NCBI GenBank assembly: GCA_964587125.1
Contig: CAZPKC010000003.1
Span: 74,853 to 138,852, forward strand
DNA from: CAIXLI01 sp964587125
GTDB lineage: Bacteria > Pseudomonadota > Alphaproteobacteria > UBA9219
Direction: 5' to 3'
Length of the DNA: 64,000 nucleotides
The first letter of the stretch is position 1, and each line of letters opens with the position of its first letter. Under the pieces are notes generated by a model, which saw only the letters and a program-made list of their open reading frames with translations, did no database searches and was not told the origin of the DNA. Below are positions 52,056-60,474 of the stretch, piece by piece. The position numbers and the translations under genes are program-made.

Positions 52056-53738
52056 ATGCCCGCGTATCAATATATCTATGTGATGAAGTCGCTTTCCAAG
52101 GCTTGGCCCGGAGGGAAGAAGGTTTTGGACGACGTTTGGTTGTCGTTTTATCCCGACGCCAAGATCGGTGTCCTTGGGCCGAACGGCGCGGGAAAATCGA
52201 CGCTGCTCAAAATTATGGCTGGCCTCGATACCGATTTTTCTGGCGAGGCTTGGGTTGCCGAAGGCGCGACAGTCGGTTATTTACCGCAAGAGCCGCAGCT
52301 CGACCCCAAATTAACGGTCATGGAAAACGTGATTTCGGGATTGGGCGAAAAGAAGGCGCTGCTCGACAAATTTGAAGAAGTCAGCAATAAATTGGGCGAA
52401 GTATCGGCCCCCGACGAGATGCAAAAGCTGATCGACGAGCAAGCCGCGTTACAAGAGAAAATCGAAGCCGGAAATTTATGGGATTTGAACCGCTCGATCG
52501 AAATCGCGCTCGACGCCCTTAGGTGTCCTGCCCCCGACGCCGACGTGACGAAGCTTTCGGGCGGCGAACGCCGCCGCGTGGCCTTGTGCCGCTTGTTGCT
52601 GCAAAAGCCGGATTTGTTGCTGCTTGACGAACCGACAAACCATCTGGATGCGGAATCGATCGCGTGGCTGCAAACTTATTTGGCAGCCTATACCGGCGCT
52701 GTCGTCATGGTCACGCACGACCGCTATTTTCTCGACAATGTCACCGGATGGATTTTGGAACTCGACCGCGCCAAAGGAATTCCGTACGAAGGCAATTATA
52801 CGGCGTGGCTGGAGCAGAAGCAAAAACGGTTGGAACAGGAATCGCGCGAGGAAACGGGACGGCAAAAGACTCTCGCCCGCGAATTGGAATGGGTCAGGCA
52901 GTCGCCTAAAGCCCGGCATGCCAAGGGAAAAGCGCGCATCACCTCCTATGAAAATCTTTTGGCGCAAAGCGCAGAAGCGACCTCGGATACCGCGCAGATC
53001 GTTATTCCGACGCCGCCGCGTTTGGGGAATACCGTCATCGACGCGGAACATTTGAGAAAGTCTTATGGAGATCGTTTATTGATCGACGATCTTTCGTTCA
53101 TGCTTCCGCCCGGCGGCATTGTCGGCATTTTGGGGCCAAACGGCGCGGGAAAATCGACTTTGTTCAAAATGATTACGGGGCAAGAAAAAGCCGACAAGGG
53201 TAAAATCAAAATCGGAGAAACCGTCAAATTGGGATATGTCGATCAAAGCCGCGACAGTCTACGCGCCGATAAGACCGTTTGGGAAGAAATCTCGGATGGT
53301 TTGGACATTATCGATTTGGGCAAAAAAACCATGCCGAGCCGCGCCTATGTCGCCGCGTTCGGATTTAAGGGAACGGATCAGCAAAAGAAGGTCGGCATTT
53401 TATCGGGCGGCGAACGCAATCGCGTGCATATGGCCAAGATGCTGAAATCTGGCGCGAACGTTTTGCTGCTTGACGAGCCTTCGAACGATCTCGATGTCGA
53501 TACCTTGCGCGCCTTGGAAGACGCGATTGTCGCGTTTCCGGGCTGCGTTGTCGTTATCACGCACGATCGCTGGTTCATGGATCGCGTGGCCACGCATATT
53601 TTAGCTTTCGAGGGAGACAGCCAAGTCGTTTGGTTCGAAGGCAATTATCAGGATTATGAGGCCGACAGGCATCGCCGTTTAGGATCGGAAGCCGATCAGC
53701 CGCACCGGATAAAATACAAACCGTTGGAACGAGGATAG
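52056..53738 (+). CDS. ettA: Energy-dependent translational throttle protein EttA (ABC-F)
   Basis: A ribosome-binding ABC-F ATPase with two ABC domains; 560 residues. Both Walker A motifs read GPNGAGKST (about 42-50 and 360-368). The signatures are LSGGERRRVALCRLLL and LSGGERNRVHMAKML. The Walker B motifs are LLLLDEPTNHLD and LLLDEPSNDLD. The long arm and PtIM linker between the domains (KQKRLEQESREETGRQKTLA, then LEWVRQSPKARHAK) are EttA-like. GGAAA precedes the ATG at 52056; the frame upstream to 52020 overlaps the palindromic repeat and is not used. Confidence 0.96.
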   Translation: MPAYQYIYVMKSLSKAWPGGKKVLDDVWLSFYPDAKIGVLGPNGAGKSTLLKIMAGLDTDFSGEAWVAEGATVGYLPQEPQLDPKLTVMENVISGLGEKKALLDKFEEVSNKLGEVSAPDEMQKLIDEQAALQEKIEAGNLWDLNRSIEIALDALRCPAPDADVTKLSGGERRRVALCRLLLQKPDLLLLDEPTNHLDAESIAWLQTYLAAYTGAVVMVTHDRYFLDNVTGWILELDRAKGIPYEGNYTAWLEQKQKRLEQESREETGRQKTLARELEWVRQSPKARHAKGKARITSYENLLAQSAEATSDTAQIVIPTPPRLGNTVIDAEHLRKSYGDRLLIDDLSFMLPPGGIVGILGPNGAGKSTLFKMITGQEKADKGKIKIGETVKLGYVDQSRDSLRADKTVWEEISDGLDIIDLGKKTMPSRAYVAAFGFKGTDQQKKVGILSGGERNRVHMAKMLKSGANVLLLDEPSNDLDVDTLRALEDAIVAFPGCVVVITHDRWFMDRVATHILAFEGDSQVVWFEGNYQDYEADRHRRLGSEADQPHRIKYKPLERG

Positions 53739-53739
53739 A

Positions 53740-54072
53740 TTAACAATCCGGCAGCATCCCGGTAATTCGCGATATTAGCGTTTGGGCGTTTCCTCGTATT
53801 TCGATAATTTTCAGGCGGCTTGTTTTACCGGATTTGATTTCTATTTGCCTTTTTCCAACTCCGCATATTTCCGAAAGCCTTTCGACGAGCGCATTATTGG
53901 CTTTGCCGTCGCGGGCTTCCGCCGCGATTGAAACTTCCATTGCCCTTTTGCCGTCGCCGATATCTACGACTTTGGACTCGCGCGTATGGGACAAGCCCGG
54001 CTTGACGCGCACCGAAAGGCGAACGCCGTTATCAAACGAGCAAAGGATGTCGGATAAGCTTTCCGCGCTCAT
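53740..54072 (-). CDS. DUF167 (YggU-family) protein
   Basis: A 110-residue protein of the YggU/DUF167 family, with the usual strand and helix pattern: VRLSVRVKPGLSHTRESKVV, then the conserved ARDGKANNALVERLSEICGV and KRQIEIKSGKTSRLKIIEI segments. No catalytic role is established for the family. Its start overlaps the stop of the upstream GT-C gene by 4 bp (ATGA), and its stop is 1 bp past the convergent ettA stop. It is probably the last gene of the valS to GT-C run. Confidence 0.9.
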   Translation of the reverse strand: MSAESLSDILCSFDNGVRLSVRVKPGLSHTRESKVVDIGDGKRAMEVSIAAEARDGKANNALVERLSEICGVGKRQIEIKSGKTSRLKIIEIRGNAQTLISRITGMLPDC

Positions 54073-55964
54073 TTGGCCTTAACTTCGAAGAGCGAATAGT
54101 TTGAGGGTTGGGGGATGGGAATTTGCTTCAACCATCCGGGAATCTTGGAGGAGGAAAGTTGTCCTGCAAAACTATTATTTGGCAACATCCTGACCATCCC
54201 GTTGGGCATTCCGACATAGTGAGGCTCGTTGCCTTTCAAATACATCTGGGGAACATAGTGGCACAGGACAACAAGATTGATACCGTCGCGTTGGGCGATT
54301 TTTTCTGCCTGCGCCGCATCGGTCGTCGAAAAGAAATCAACTGAGTCCAAATTCCCTCGCACATTGGTGTGATACGGCGCGGACATGACTTCGTGCGGCG
54401 TATAGAAGATCAGCCCGGCCCCTTCGCTAATTAAATTCATGATGCGTAACTTGCGATCCTTGTATGGCGGCGAATTGAGGACTGCCCCGACACTATGAAT
54501 ATCGCACGTAGTGTCGACACTTTCCGCAGGAAAAAGAAGCACGCCGACGTTGAACGATCTGCCGTCTAGCAGCGCCGGAGTAAGAATCATCGGCAATGGG
54601 CCTATCAAAAGAACGAGCCAAATTTCAGCCCAAAAACGCCTGCGCCCTTCGTAATGCCTGCCGATCCACACCCATCCGCGTTCGACAAAAACCACGAGCG
54701 GAATGACCGAGAATGCTTCGGCGTATATCATCACGCGAATTTGATAAAAAGCCGCCAAGCCTATAGATGCCGCCAAAAACGAGGCGAGAAGAATCCAACT
54801 CCACTTCCTGTGATCCTTTTCTTTGCGCACAAACGAGAGACTGACGATGAGACTTAGAACGGGAATAAAAATGCACAAAAACGCCTTAAATGGGGCGTAG
54901 CGTTTGATAAGCGGTATAGCTTCTTCCAGATTGGCAAAAAACAATGCCGCTAACTTCTCATCCATCGCGCCGTAGGGACCCGCAAGCAACGATGGAAACC
55001 GGTGTAAATAAACCGCTCCAAGAGCGACGGCTAAGCCCACGCCCAGAAGAAAACGGGTTTTAACATTTTTGATCAGCGTCATTCCCGCCGCGCCCAGAAG
55101 TGCCGCTGCAATGCCGCCCATAAGAGCGACATAGGCTATCGAATAGGCCAACAAATCTGGATTAAATATATCCGCTAACGGCCGGTCAAACACAAGAAAC
55201 GCAGCGCCAAACATAAAAAGGCTAAGGCCGAAGGCTGATGCCGATCGCGCGGCATTTCTGCCCTTTGCCAATGTCCATAACCCAAGGACAGCCGATGCCA
55301 GCACCATCCACGGCAAAACCTCAAGCGCAATCGCCGTCGAAAGGGCAAAAACGCCTCCGGCCGCAATCGCCCACCGTATCCGGTCGGGACGTTCGAAAAC
55401 CCGCGTGGTCAGGCCTAAAGCGGCTATCGTCAACATCGCCTCAAGTCCGTGATGATCGACTTGGCCGGGGGCGAACTTAAACATCAAGATGGGAGCAAAC
55501 AGAACGATAAAGGTCGACAATCGCGACCATTCCTTCGACGCAAAACGTTCGGCTACGATGCGCAAAAAAAAGAAAAACAGCCCCAGATAAATTAACGGCA
55601 GCAAAAACGATCCCAGCAACGCAGCGCCGCGCCATGAATAATGAAACAGGCGGAAAAGCAAGATCATTCCCGCAATCGGCATTTCCGCAAAGCGGGTGTA
55701 ATGGATGGCGACGCCCTCGGGAGGAGACATGCGATGCTGAATATTATCGAACCAGCTTTGCCCCTGAAGCCAATCGAGCGTTTGCGAAAGATAGGTATAA
55801 TCGTCGGAGTCCGGCAAATTACCAAGCCATATTTGATCGCGCGGCATGGCAATGTAGCTAATGACAAAATAACACCACATCACCAAAGGCAGCCCGATAA
55901 AAGGCTTTTGAAAAATGCGCAGAACATCGTTCAAAAAAGCGTTGCTTTTTTCAACTATTTTCAT
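54069..55964 (-). CDS. GT-C/STT3-like membrane protein, copy 1
   Basis: A 631-residue polytopic protein with about 11-12 membrane helices and a soluble C-terminal region of roughly 150 residues. The first external loop has an acidic LPDSDDYTYLSQ followed by WFDNIQHRMSPPEG. A later loop has FAPGQVDHHGLEAML (DHH). The C-terminal part has YTPHEVMSAPYHTN. These are the kind of acidic and His motifs seen in GT-C glycosyl and oligosaccharyl transferases of the STT3/AglB group, but the WWDYG motif was not found, so the assignment is tentative. It is the most diverged of three tandem paralogues and alone keeps the Asp in DHH. It overlaps DUF167. Confidence 0.75.
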   Translation of the reverse strand: MKIVEKSNAFLNDVLRIFQKPFIGLPLVMWCYFVISYIAMPRDQIWLGNLPDSDDYTYLSQTLDWLQGQSWFDNIQHRMSPPEGVAIHYTRFAEMPIAGMILLFRLFHYSWRGAALLGSFLLPLIYLGLFFFFLRIVAERFASKEWSRLSTFIVLFAPILMFKFAPGQVDHHGLEAMLTIAALGLTTRVFERPDRIRWAIAAGGVFALSTAIALEVLPWMVLASAVLGLWTLAKGRNAARSASAFGLSLFMFGAAFLVFDRPLADIFNPDLLAYSIAYVALMGGIAAALLGAAGMTLIKNVKTRFLLGVGLAVALGAVYLHRFPSLLAGPYGAMDEKLAALFFANLEEAIPLIKRYAPFKAFLCIFIPVLSLIVSLSFVRKEKDHRKWSWILLASFLAASIGLAAFYQIRVMIYAEAFSVIPLVVFVERGWVWIGRHYEGRRRFWAEIWLVLLIGPLPMILTPALLDGRSFNVGVLLFPAESVDTTCDIHSVGAVLNSPPYKDRKLRIMNLISEGAGLIFYTPHEVMSAPYHTNVRGNLDSVDFFSTTDAAQAEKIAQRDGINLVVLCHYVPQMYLKGNEPHYVGMPNGMVRMLPNNSFAGQLSSSKIPGWLKQIPIPQPSNYSLFEVKAK

Positions 55965-56106
55965 CGTTCGGACCTGAGGGTTTTTGTCATTTTTGTTTCA
56001 AGCAAAAACAGCGAACGTGCGCCGATACTCGCTGGAAGCCGACTATCGCAGCCCTTGGTTTCCTTTACAAGTTTAAGGTTAAAGAACACCGGAACAATTT
56101 TTACAT

Positions 56107-58059
56107 TCATTTGGTTTTGACTTCGAAAACAGAATAGTTTGACAATCTGGGAACGGGGATAGGCGTTATCCAATCCGGAACTTTACCGGAGGCAAGCTGC
56201 CATACGAAACTTTCGTCGGATGACAAATCGACAACCGACCCATCAGGCAATCTTTTGACCAATTTTCCATTAGGTAAATTATAGTAAAACGATTCACTCC
56301 CCTTGAAATATATATCGGGAATATGATGGCACATCACGACAAGATCAATATTATCGCGTTGAGCGATTTCTTTTGCCTGCGCCGGATCGCTTGTCTTAAA
56401 GAAATCGACCGCATCCAGATTTCCTCGCACATTTTTATGATACGGCGCCGCCATGACCTCGTGCGGGGTATAAAAAATGAGTTGAGCCCCCAAATTCATC
56501 ATATTCATGATGCGTAATTTACGATCGGCGTAGGACGACGCATCAAGAACGCCGTTGATTCCTTGAATACTGCACGTTTCGTCACCGTGTTGTGCGGAAA
56601 AGGCCATTACGCCGACGTTAAATGATCTTCCGTCTCTTAGTGCCGGGATAAAAACAACCGTTAACGGGCCAACCAATAAAACAAGAAAAACTTTCGCCCA
56701 AAAGCATTGACGTCCCTCATAATGCGTTCTGATCCACTTACACCCGCGCTCGGCGAACGCCACCATTGGTATGATCGAGAACATATCCGCGTACATCGTT
56801 ACGCGAGATTGGTAAAATAATCCGAGTCCGACAGATGCTGTTAAAAGAAAGATCAGGAGAATCCAATTCCATTTCTTAGAATCTTTTTCTTCACGCGCCA
56901 TAAATAAAGCAACAATCAGACTCAACACGGGGATAAAAAGGTACAGCAGCAACCAATAAATATCAAAACGATCCACCAAAGATCGCATCTCCGTAATTTC
57001 CTGTGAGAACAGCTCGGCCAATCTCTTGTCCATTGCGCCATAAGGCCCCGCGAGCAATTCCGGATATTGGTATAAGTAAATCGCGCCGAGGATGGCGGCT
57101 ATGCCGCCGCTAACGACAAAACGCAGCTTTATATCCTTGATAAACGTTGCCCCAGACGCTCCCAGTAAAGCCAGTGCGACGCCCCCCATAAAGACAACAT
57201 AGGCTATCGAATAGGCCAACAAGTCCGTATGGAATACTTCCGCCGGCGATTTCTCTATGACTAGAAAAAGCGAGCCAAAAAGAAACAAGGCAACCCCAAA
57301 TATCGATGCCGATCGCGCCGCTTTAGCTCCCGATACGATCGTCCAAAGCCCTATGACGGTCGATGTCAGCGCCAGCCACGGCAGATTTTCAAGCGCCATG
57401 GCCATAGCGAATGCGAAAACCCCTCCGGCCGCTATTGCCCAGCGCTTTCGATCGGGATGCGCGAACATTTGCGCGGTCAGGCCGATGGCTCCCATCGTCA
57501 ATATCGTTTCCAGACTATGATGGCCGACTTGCCCGGGGGTAAATTTATTCAGCGGAGCGCCAGCGAAAACCATAGTAAAAGCCGTTAATCGCGACCAGTC
57601 TTTCGATACAAAGCGCTCCGCCGTCACGCGCAAAACATAGAAAAGGATCCCAAGATAAATAAACGGCAATGTAAAAGAGGCGTATAACGCAGCGGTTTGC
57701 CATGAATATTGAAACAGGCGAAACAGCAAGATCATTCCCGCAATCGGTATTTCCGCAAGGCGCGTGTAGTGGAGATCGACGCCCTCGGGCGGGCTCATGC
57801 GGTGTTGAACGTTATCGAACCAGCTTTGCCCATGCAGCCAATCGAGCGTTTGCGATAGATAGGTATAATCGTCAGGGTCCGGCAAAAGGCCGAACCAGAC
57901 CGAATTGTGCGGTAAGACAATGTAACAGAGAATAAAATAGCACCACATCAGGAATGGAAGTCCAATGAAAGGCTTCTGGAAAACGCACGGGACGCCGCGC
58001 AGAAAGGCGCTGCACTTTTGAAGGATTTTCTCCGTGTAAAAATGGGGTTCTCTTGTCAT
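56107..58059 (-). CDS. GT-C/STT3-like membrane protein, copy 2
   Basis: A 650-residue paralogue of copies 1 and 3 with the same helix plan. LPDPDDYTYLSQ is in loop 1, but the later loop reads FTPGQVGHHSLETIL, so Asp is replaced by Gly. CGGAGA lies 6 bases before the ATG at 58059; the upstream frame to 58125 is not used. Residues about 18-350 are identical to copy 3 and are encoded by DNA that I read as the same over 1001 bp (57008-58008). The C-terminal half differs from copy 3 throughout (compare PDWITPIPVPRLSNYSVFEV with PDWLTPIPVPRPSNYSLYEV at the end). It lies 46 bp after copy 3. Confidence 0.78.
   Translation of the reverse strand: MTREPHFYTEKILQKCSAFLRGVPCVFQKPFIGLPFLMWCYFILCYIVLPHNSVWFGLLPDPDDYTYLSQTLDWLHGQSWFDNVQHRMSPPEGVDLHYTRLAEIPIAGMILLFRLFQYSWQTAALYASFTLPFIYLGILFYVLRVTAERFVSKDWSRLTAFTMVFAGAPLNKFTPGQVGHHSLETILTMGAIGLTAQMFAHPDRKRWAIAAGGVFAFAMAMALENLPWLALTSTVIGLWTIVSGAKAARSASIFGVALFLFGSLFLVIEKSPAEVFHTDLLAYSIAYVVFMGGVALALLGASGATFIKDIKLRFVVSGGIAAILGAIYLYQYPELLAGPYGAMDKRLAELFSQEITEMRSLVDRFDIYWLLLYLFIPVLSLIVALFMAREEKDSKKWNWILLIFLLTASVGLGLFYQSRVTMYADMFSIIPMVAFAERGCKWIRTHYEGRQCFWAKVFLVLLVGPLTVVFIPALRDGRSFNVGVMAFSAQHGDETCSIQGINGVLDASSYADRKLRIMNMMNLGAQLIFYTPHEVMAAPYHKNVRGNLDAVDFFKTSDPAQAKEIAQRDNIDLVVMCHHIPDIYFKGSESFYYNLPNGKLVKRLPDGSVVDLSSDESFVWQLASGKVPDWITPIPVPRLSNYSVFEVKTK
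57008..58008 (-). repeat. 1001-bp identical repeat, copy within GT-C copy 2
   Basis: The block matches 59010-60010 at a constant offset of 2002, with no insertion or deletion and no mismatch at about ten positions compared along its length. It begins sharply at AACAGCTCGGCC and ends at AGAAAGGC; outside both ends the genes differ. It spans codons of about residues 18-350. Confidence 0.9.
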
Positions 58060-58105
58060 TTTTTCTCCGAACGTTGGATGGTCTGTTTGTTCTAAATCTT
58101 CCCGC

Positions 58106-60061
58106 TCATTCGGTTTTGACTTCATACAAGGAATAATTTGACGGTCGAGGAACAGGGATTGGCGTTAACCAATCCGGAACTTTGCCGGAAGCAAGCTGCC
58201 ACACGAAACTTTCGTCGGACGATAAATTGACAATCGATCCATCGGGCAGTCTTTTGGCATACGATCCGTCGGGCGAGGAAAAGTAAAGCGACTCGTTCCC
58301 CTTGAAGTACATATGATAGACATAATGACACGACATGACGAGATCAATGCCATCGCGCCGCGCGATTTCTTTCGCTTCTGCCGGATCGCTTGTCGTGAAG
58401 AAATCGACCGCGTCCAGATTTCCTCGCACGTTTTTATGATACGGCGCCGCCATGACTTCGTGTTGGGTATAAAAAATAAGCTGCGCGCCTTGATTCATCA
58501 TATTCATAATTCTCAACTTGCGCCCCGCATAAGGAGGCGCGTTGAGAACCGTTGCGATGTTGTCTATGCCACAGGTGTAAAACGTGGAATCCGCCGGGAA
58601 GAGAAGAACGCCGGCGTTGAACGACCTGCCGTCCTGAAGCGCGGGAATCAAGACTTTCGTTAATGGCCCGATCAAGAGAACGAGACAAATTTCCGCCAAA
58701 AAGAGCCGCCTTCCTTCATAGTGCGCGCAGAGCCATATATATCCGCGCTCGGCGAACGCCACTAGCGGAATAACCGAGAACAACTCCATGTATACCGTCA
58801 AACGGCACTGGTAAAATAGCGCAGGCCCGACAGACGCAGCCAAAAGAGACGCCAGAAGAATCCAGTTCCAGCGTTTGTGTCCCTTTTCCTTATATGCCGA
58901 AAAGAGGCTGACGACGAGACTTAGCGCTGGGGTAAAAAGGAATATCATCAATCCTGGAGTGTTGTTGATGCGCTCAATCAACGGTTGCATTTCCGATGTA
59001 TCGAGAGCAAACAGCTCGGCCAATCTCTTGTCCATTGCGCCATAAGGCCCCGCGAGCAATTCCGGATATTGGTATAAGTAAATCGCGCCGAGGATGGCGG
59101 CTATGCCGCCGCTAACGACAAAACGCAGCTTTATATCCTTGATAAACGTTGCCCCAGACGCTCCCAGTAAAGCCAGTGCGACGCCCCCCATAAAGACAAC
59201 ATAGGCTATCGAATAGGCCAACAAGTCCGTATGGAATACTTCCGCCGGCGATTTCTCTATGACTAGAAAAAGCGAGCCAAAAAGAAACAAGGCAACCCCA
59301 AATATCGATGCCGATCGCGCCGCTTTAGCTCCCGATACGATCGTCCAAAGCCCTATGACGGTCGATGTCAGCGCCAGCCACGGCAGATTTTCAAGCGCCA
59401 TGGCCATAGCGAATGCGAAAACCCCTCCGGCCGCTATTGCCCAGCGCTTTCGATCGGGATGCGCGAACATTTGCGCGGTCAGGCCGATGGCTCCCATCGT
59501 CAATATCGTTTCCAGACTATGATGGCCGACTTGCCCGGGGGTAAATTTATTCAGCGGAGCGCCAGCGAAAACCATAGTAAAAGCCGTTAATCGCGACCAG
59601 TCTTTCGATACAAAGCGCTCCGCCGTCACGCGCAAAACATAGAAAAGGATCCCAAGATAAATAAACGGCAATGTAAAAGAGGCGTATAACGCAGCGGTTT
59701 GCCATGAATATTGAAACAGGCGAAACAGCAAGATCATTCCCGCAATCGGTATTTCCGCAAGGCGCGTGTAGTGGAGATCGACGCCCTCGGGCGGGCTCAT
59801 GCGGTGTTGAACGTTATCGAACCAGCTTTGCCCATGCAGCCAATCGAGCGTTTGCGATAGATAGGTATAATCGTCAGGGTCCGGCAAAAGGCCGAACCAG
59901 ACCGAATTGTGCGGTAAGACAATGTAACAGAGAATAAAATAGCACCACATCAGGAATGGAAGTCCAATGAAAGGCTTCTGGAAAACGCACGGGACGCCGC
60001 GCAGAAAGGCCTTGCCTTTTTGAAGGATTATTTCTGCGTTAAAATAGGGCTCTTTTGTCAT
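58106..60061 (-). CDS. GT-C/STT3-like membrane protein, copy 3
   Basis: A 651-residue member of the trio. Loop 1 has LPDPDDYTYLSQ, and the later loop has GQVGHH as in copy 2. Its ATG (60061) overlaps the stop of the secreted hypothetical gene (ATGA) and is preceded by CGGAGA. The front half is identical to copy 2; the rear half (about 350-651) is diverged, with its own LFTPALSLVVSLFSAYKEKG segment. It stands first of the three in the minus-strand operon. Substrate and acceptor cannot be named; surface polysaccharide or protein glycosylation is inference. Confidence 0.78.
   Translation of the reverse strand: MTKEPYFNAEIILQKGKAFLRGVPCVFQKPFIGLPFLMWCYFILCYIVLPHNSVWFGLLPDPDDYTYLSQTLDWLHGQSWFDNVQHRMSPPEGVDLHYTRLAEIPIAGMILLFRLFQYSWQTAALYASFTLPFIYLGILFYVLRVTAERFVSKDWSRLTAFTMVFAGAPLNKFTPGQVGHHSLETILTMGAIGLTAQMFAHPDRKRWAIAAGGVFAFAMAMALENLPWLALTSTVIGLWTIVSGAKAARSASIFGVALFLFGSLFLVIEKSPAEVFHTDLLAYSIAYVVFMGGVALALLGASGATFIKDIKLRFVVSGGIAAILGAIYLYQYPELLAGPYGAMDKRLAELFALDTSEMQPLIERINNTPGLMIFLFTPALSLVVSLFSAYKEKGHKRWNWILLASLLAASVGPALFYQCRLTVYMELFSVIPLVAFAERGYIWLCAHYEGRRLFLAEICLVLLIGPLTKVLIPALQDGRSFNAGVLLFPADSTFYTCGIDNIATVLNAPPYAGRKLRIMNMMNQGAQLIFYTQHEVMAAPYHKNVRGNLDAVDFFTTSDPAEAKEIARRDGIDLVMSCHYVYHMYFKGNESLYFSSPDGSYAKRLPDGSIVNLSSDESFVWQLASGKVPDWLTPIPVPRPSNYSLYEVKTE
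59010..60010 (-). repeat. 1001-bp identical repeat, copy within GT-C copy 3
   Basis: This is the partner of 57008-58008. The identical tract is flanked by diverged paralogous sequence, which suggests recent gene conversion or unequal crossing-over rather than whole-gene duplication. An assembly error in a repeated gene cannot be excluded. Confidence 0.9.
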
Positions 60062-60474
60062 TTTTTCTCCGAACAAAGAGTGGTGAGTTTGTCCTGCTGC
60101 GTATCGGAAATCGGCTGGCCATTGAATAAAACGCGGCCACCTTCAACCGTCAGCATTCCGAGTTGCGCCTCTGTCCCGGCGCCGAGCTGGCTATAGGGAT
60201 AGGCGGAAGTGTTGAGGTTTAGAACTTTGGCGAGATTAAGCGTGAGAGGAATTTTTATCTGATCCGGCAATTTCATTTGCGGCTGACCGGGAAGATCCGC
60301 CGGAGCCACCGCGTTTCCGTTGACATCGACGCCGGGTTGATAGGCGACACCGGCATTCGGGGTGTTTTTGACGAGCGCGCCGCAGAGCACAGGATCGACT
60401 GCCGAAGACGCGGCGGCATGCGCTGAAAATCCGCATAGAAAGAGCGTCATTCCAATGAGCGCTGGCAACCTCAT
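60058..60474 (-). CDS. Secreted hypothetical protein
   Basis: A 138-residue protein with an N-terminal signal peptide (MRLPALIGMTLFLCGFSAHA, cleavage about 20-22). The mature part has one Cys pair (VLCGAL and TTLCSEKK), a Pro/Gly/Asn-rich middle (YQPGVDVNGNAVAPADLPG), and a strand-rich end (GMLTVEGGRVLFNGQPISD). I do not recognise the family. It is coupled to both neighbours by ATGA overlaps: with valS upstream and GT-C copy 3 downstream. It probably acts in the periplasm. It may have a role with the membrane transferases, but this rests only on position. Confidence 0.7.
   Translation of the reverse strand: MRLPALIGMTLFLCGFSAHAAASSAVDPVLCGALVKNTPNAGVAYQPGVDVNGNAVAPADLPGQPQMKLPDQIKIPLTLNLAKVLNLNTSAYPYSQLGAGTEAQLGMLTVEGGRVLFNGQPISDTQQDKLTTLCSEKK

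Noticed and set aside
51961..52080. Short frame between rarA and ettA
   Set aside because: It is the translation of a palindromic repeat, not a conserved gene.
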